Shown piece after piece: positions 59,672 through 64,000 of a stretch of DNA of 64,000 nt (positions are counted from its first letter, which is position 1; every line of letters begins with the position of its first letter). The translations under genes were made by a program, and so were the position numbers. Origin of the DNA: Pseudomonadota bacterium (GTDB lineage Bacteria > Pseudomonadota > Gammaproteobacteria > Burkholderiales > Burkholderiaceae_C); contig JAKOZT010000092.1 in NCBI GenBank assembly GCA_029779845.1, positions 107,115-171,114 of the forward strand. Reading direction: 5' to 3'. Under the pieces are notes generated by a model, which did no database searches, was not told the DNA's origin, and saw only the letters and a program-made list of their open reading frames with translations.

Positions 59672-60145
59672 ATGCCTGCCATCCAGCTCACGCCCGCCCA
59701 GCGCAAGGACAAACGCGCCGATGCCCACCACCTCGATCCCGTCGTGCTGATCGGCGCCGAGGGCCTGACGCCGGCGGTGCGCAAGGAGGTCGACGCGGCG
59801 CTGAAGGCGCACGGGCTGATCAAGGTGCGGGTGTTCTCCGACGAGCGCGAGACGCGCGAGGCGATGCTCGCCGAACTGGCCGAGGGCCTGAACGCCGCGC
59901 CCATCCAGCACATCGGCAAGCTGCTGGTGCTGTGGCGCCCGATCCCGCCGAAGGAAAAAGCCGAGCGCGACGACCGCATGCCCGGCCCCAAGGTGGTCAA
60001 GGTGCTGAAGTTCTCGAAGAGCGGCAACCACCGCCCGCAGGTCAAGAAGGTCAAGGTGCTGGGCAACCAGCGGCTGGCCGCCGGCGGTGAACTCAAGCGT
60101 GCCCGCAAGCGCCAGACCAGCGTCAAGAAGCTTTCGGCCGGCTGA
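59672..60145 (+). CDS. yhbY: CRM-domain RNA-binding protein YhbY
   Basis: 157 residues. The first 97 form the CRM domain ([23 protein letters not shown], the GxxG-type loop and GKLLVLWRP). It associates with pre-50S particles. A basic C-terminal extension of about 55 residues ([28 protein letters not shown]) is absent in the 97-residue E. coli protein but common in Burkholderiales. Its end overlaps the convergent DUF4149 gene by 23 bp. Confidence 0.95.
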   Translation: MPAIQLTPAQRKDKRADAHHLDPVVLIGAEGLTPAVRKEVDAALKAHGLIKVRVFSDERETREAMLAELAEGLNAAPIQHIGKLLVLWRPIPPKEKAERDDRMPGPKVVKVLKFSKSGNHRPQVKKVKVLGNQRLAAGGELKRARKRQTSVKKLSAG

Positions 60146-60560
60146 GCCGCCACGCCAGGGCCAGCACCAGCAGGCCCTTGAGCGCGAAGAACGCCGTCGA
60201 GACGATGTGCAGCGTGGCGAAGGACACGCCCGATTGCCCGGCGCGCACCGCGTCCATCACCGGCAGCACCGCGTAGTAACCCGCCACGGTGCAGAACAGC
60301 GCGCCGAGCGCGAGCAGCATCTCGGTGCTGAACTGCGTGCCGCCCTCGTCGCGCACGCGGCGGCGCTCCAGCAGGAAGATCAGCATCGCCAGCGCCAGGC
60401 TGGCCGGCGCTTCCACCGAGAACATGCGCCCCGCCACGCGCCCGGCCTCGGCCTTTGTTGCCAGCACCGCAAACGCCGCCGGCGCGCCGATCAGCCCGAC
60501 CGCCAGGATCATGCCGGCCCAGAGGCCGGCCAGCAGCGCCGCGATGCGCGCGGGGCTCAT
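60123..60560 (-). CDS. DUF4149 family membrane protein
   Basis: 145 residues with four hydrophobic segments (about 7-33, 52-66, 81-100 and 118-138). LWAGMILAVGLIGAPAAFAVL and the LHIVSTAFFALKG segment fit DUF4149, a membrane family of unknown function. Its ATG overlaps the greA stop (TGATG), so the two are coupled, an order conserved in betaproteobacteria. Confidence 0.88.
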   Translation of the reverse strand: MSPARIAALLAGLWAGMILAVGLIGAPAAFAVLATKAEAGRVAGRMFSVEAPASLALAMLIFLLERRRVRDEGGTQFSTEMLLALGALFCTVAGYYAVLPVMDAVRAGQSGVSFATLHIVSTAFFALKGLLVLALAWRLSRPKAS

Positions 60561-61036
60561 CAGAGGTAGCGCACGTCGACGATTTCGTAGTGGCGCGCGC
60601 CGCCCGGCGCCTGCACCTCGGCGACATCGCCGCTGCTCTTGCCGATCAGCGCGCGCGCGATCGGCGAGTTGATCGAGATCAGGCCCTGCTTCAGGTCGGC
60701 CTCGTCCTCGCCGACGATCTGGTAGGTCACCTTCGCGCCGCTGTCCTCGTCTTCCAGGTCGACGGTGGAGCCGAACACCACGCGGCCCTCGGCGTCGAGC
60801 GAGGACGGGTCGATGATCTGCGCGGCGGCGAGCTTGCCCTCGATCTCGAGGATGCGGCCTTCGATGAAGCCCTGCTTGTCCTTGGCGGCCTCGTACTCGG
60901 CGTTCTCGGACAGGTCGCCTTGCGCACGCGCCTCGGCGATCGCCTGGATGACGGCGTGGCGCTCGACGTTCTTCAGCCGCGCCAGCTCTTCCTTGAGCTT
61001 CTCGGCGCCGCGCTTGGTGAGGGGAATGGTGGCCAT
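60560..61036 (-). CDS. greA: transcription elongation factor GreA
   Basis: 158 residues. N-terminal coiled coil with the acidic tip ([23 protein letters not shown]) that enters the RNAP secondary channel, and the C-terminal FKBP-like domain ([31 protein letters not shown]). It stimulates cleavage of backtracked RNA. It lies behind carB with a terminator between, as in many proteobacteria. AAGG is 12 bases before the ATG. Confidence 0.97.
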   Translation of the reverse strand: MATIPLTKRGAEKLKEELARLKNVERHAVIQAIAEARAQGDLSENAEYEAAKDKQGFIEGRILEIEGKLAAAQIIDPSSLDAEGRVVFGSTVDLEDEDSGAKVTYQIVGEDEADLKQGLISINSPIARALIGKSSGDVAEVQAPGGARHYEIVDVRYL

Positions 61037-61053
61037 GTGCGTTCTACCTTGCC

Positions 61054-61091
61054 GCAAAAACGAAGCCGCCACCGGCTGAGCCGGCAGCGGC
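61054..61091 (-). terminator. intrinsic terminator between carB and greA
   Basis: On the minus strand a 12-bp stem (61091-61080 with 61076-61065, two G-U pairs, 3-base loop) is followed by TTCGTTTTT (61064-61056). It is a canonical terminator that should separate carB from greA expression or attenuate read-through. Confidence 0.85.
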
Positions 61092-61117
61092 CGTGATGTC
61101 TTCTGACGCGCGAGAGT

Positions 61118-64000
<2,883 letters not shown>

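Overview
The window is chromosomal DNA of a very GC-rich betaproteobacterium. By gene order, codon use and protein style it fits the Burkholderiales, close to the Rubrivivax/Leptothrix/Piscinibacter group; this placement is inference. Almost all of it is tightly packed core genome. I see no tRNA, rRNA, insertion sequence, phage module or CRISPR array. The only RNA gene is the 4.5S SRP RNA.

Layout. 1-6.0 kb: ispD-ispF (isoprenoid synthesis) diverge from mfd, followed by a small DUF433/DUF5615 toxin-antitoxin pair and serB. 6.0-15.1 kb: accessory metabolism and regulation, in four divergent regulator/target pairs or clusters: AraC/AhpD-like; TrpB2; Lrp-RraA/EamA exporter; and AraC/Fsr-type MFS plus a ThDP enzyme. 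15.2-18.9 kb: a roadblock-domain protein, nadA-nadC and a ComFB-like gene. 18.9-24.6 kb: a methionine aminopeptidase between two small membrane proteins, and an RND efflux pump with its adaptor. 24.6-32.4 kb: rnhA, a methyltransferase, gloB, mltD, recR, ybaB, dnaX, a divergent AIR-synthase relative and ffs. 32.4-33.9 kb: a compositionally different gap with a possible micro-membrane protein, a broken reading frame and an XRE-DUF4177 regulator. 34.0-38.2 kb: an active Ser/Thr kinase-HDOD-GAF protein co-transcribed with a pseudokinase-HDOD protein. 38.3-44.2 kb: addB-addA. 44.2-48.1 kb: trxA, rho, rpmE2 and a polytopic membrane protein. 48.1-54.7 kb: the phosphate regulon pstSCAB-phoU-phoBR behind a tandem Pho box. 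54.7-64 kb: rlmE-ftsH-folP-glmM, yhbY, DUF4149, greA and the 3' part of carB.

Three architectural themes recur. Operon genes are joined by ATGA overlaps. Convergent neighbours often overlap at their stop codons. Several genes have a -10 hexamer six to eight bases before the ATG, which predicts leaderless mRNAs. The least explained items are the kinase/pseudokinase-HDOD pair, the AIR-synthase relative, the roadblock protein beside nadA and the 32.4-33.9 kb gap.
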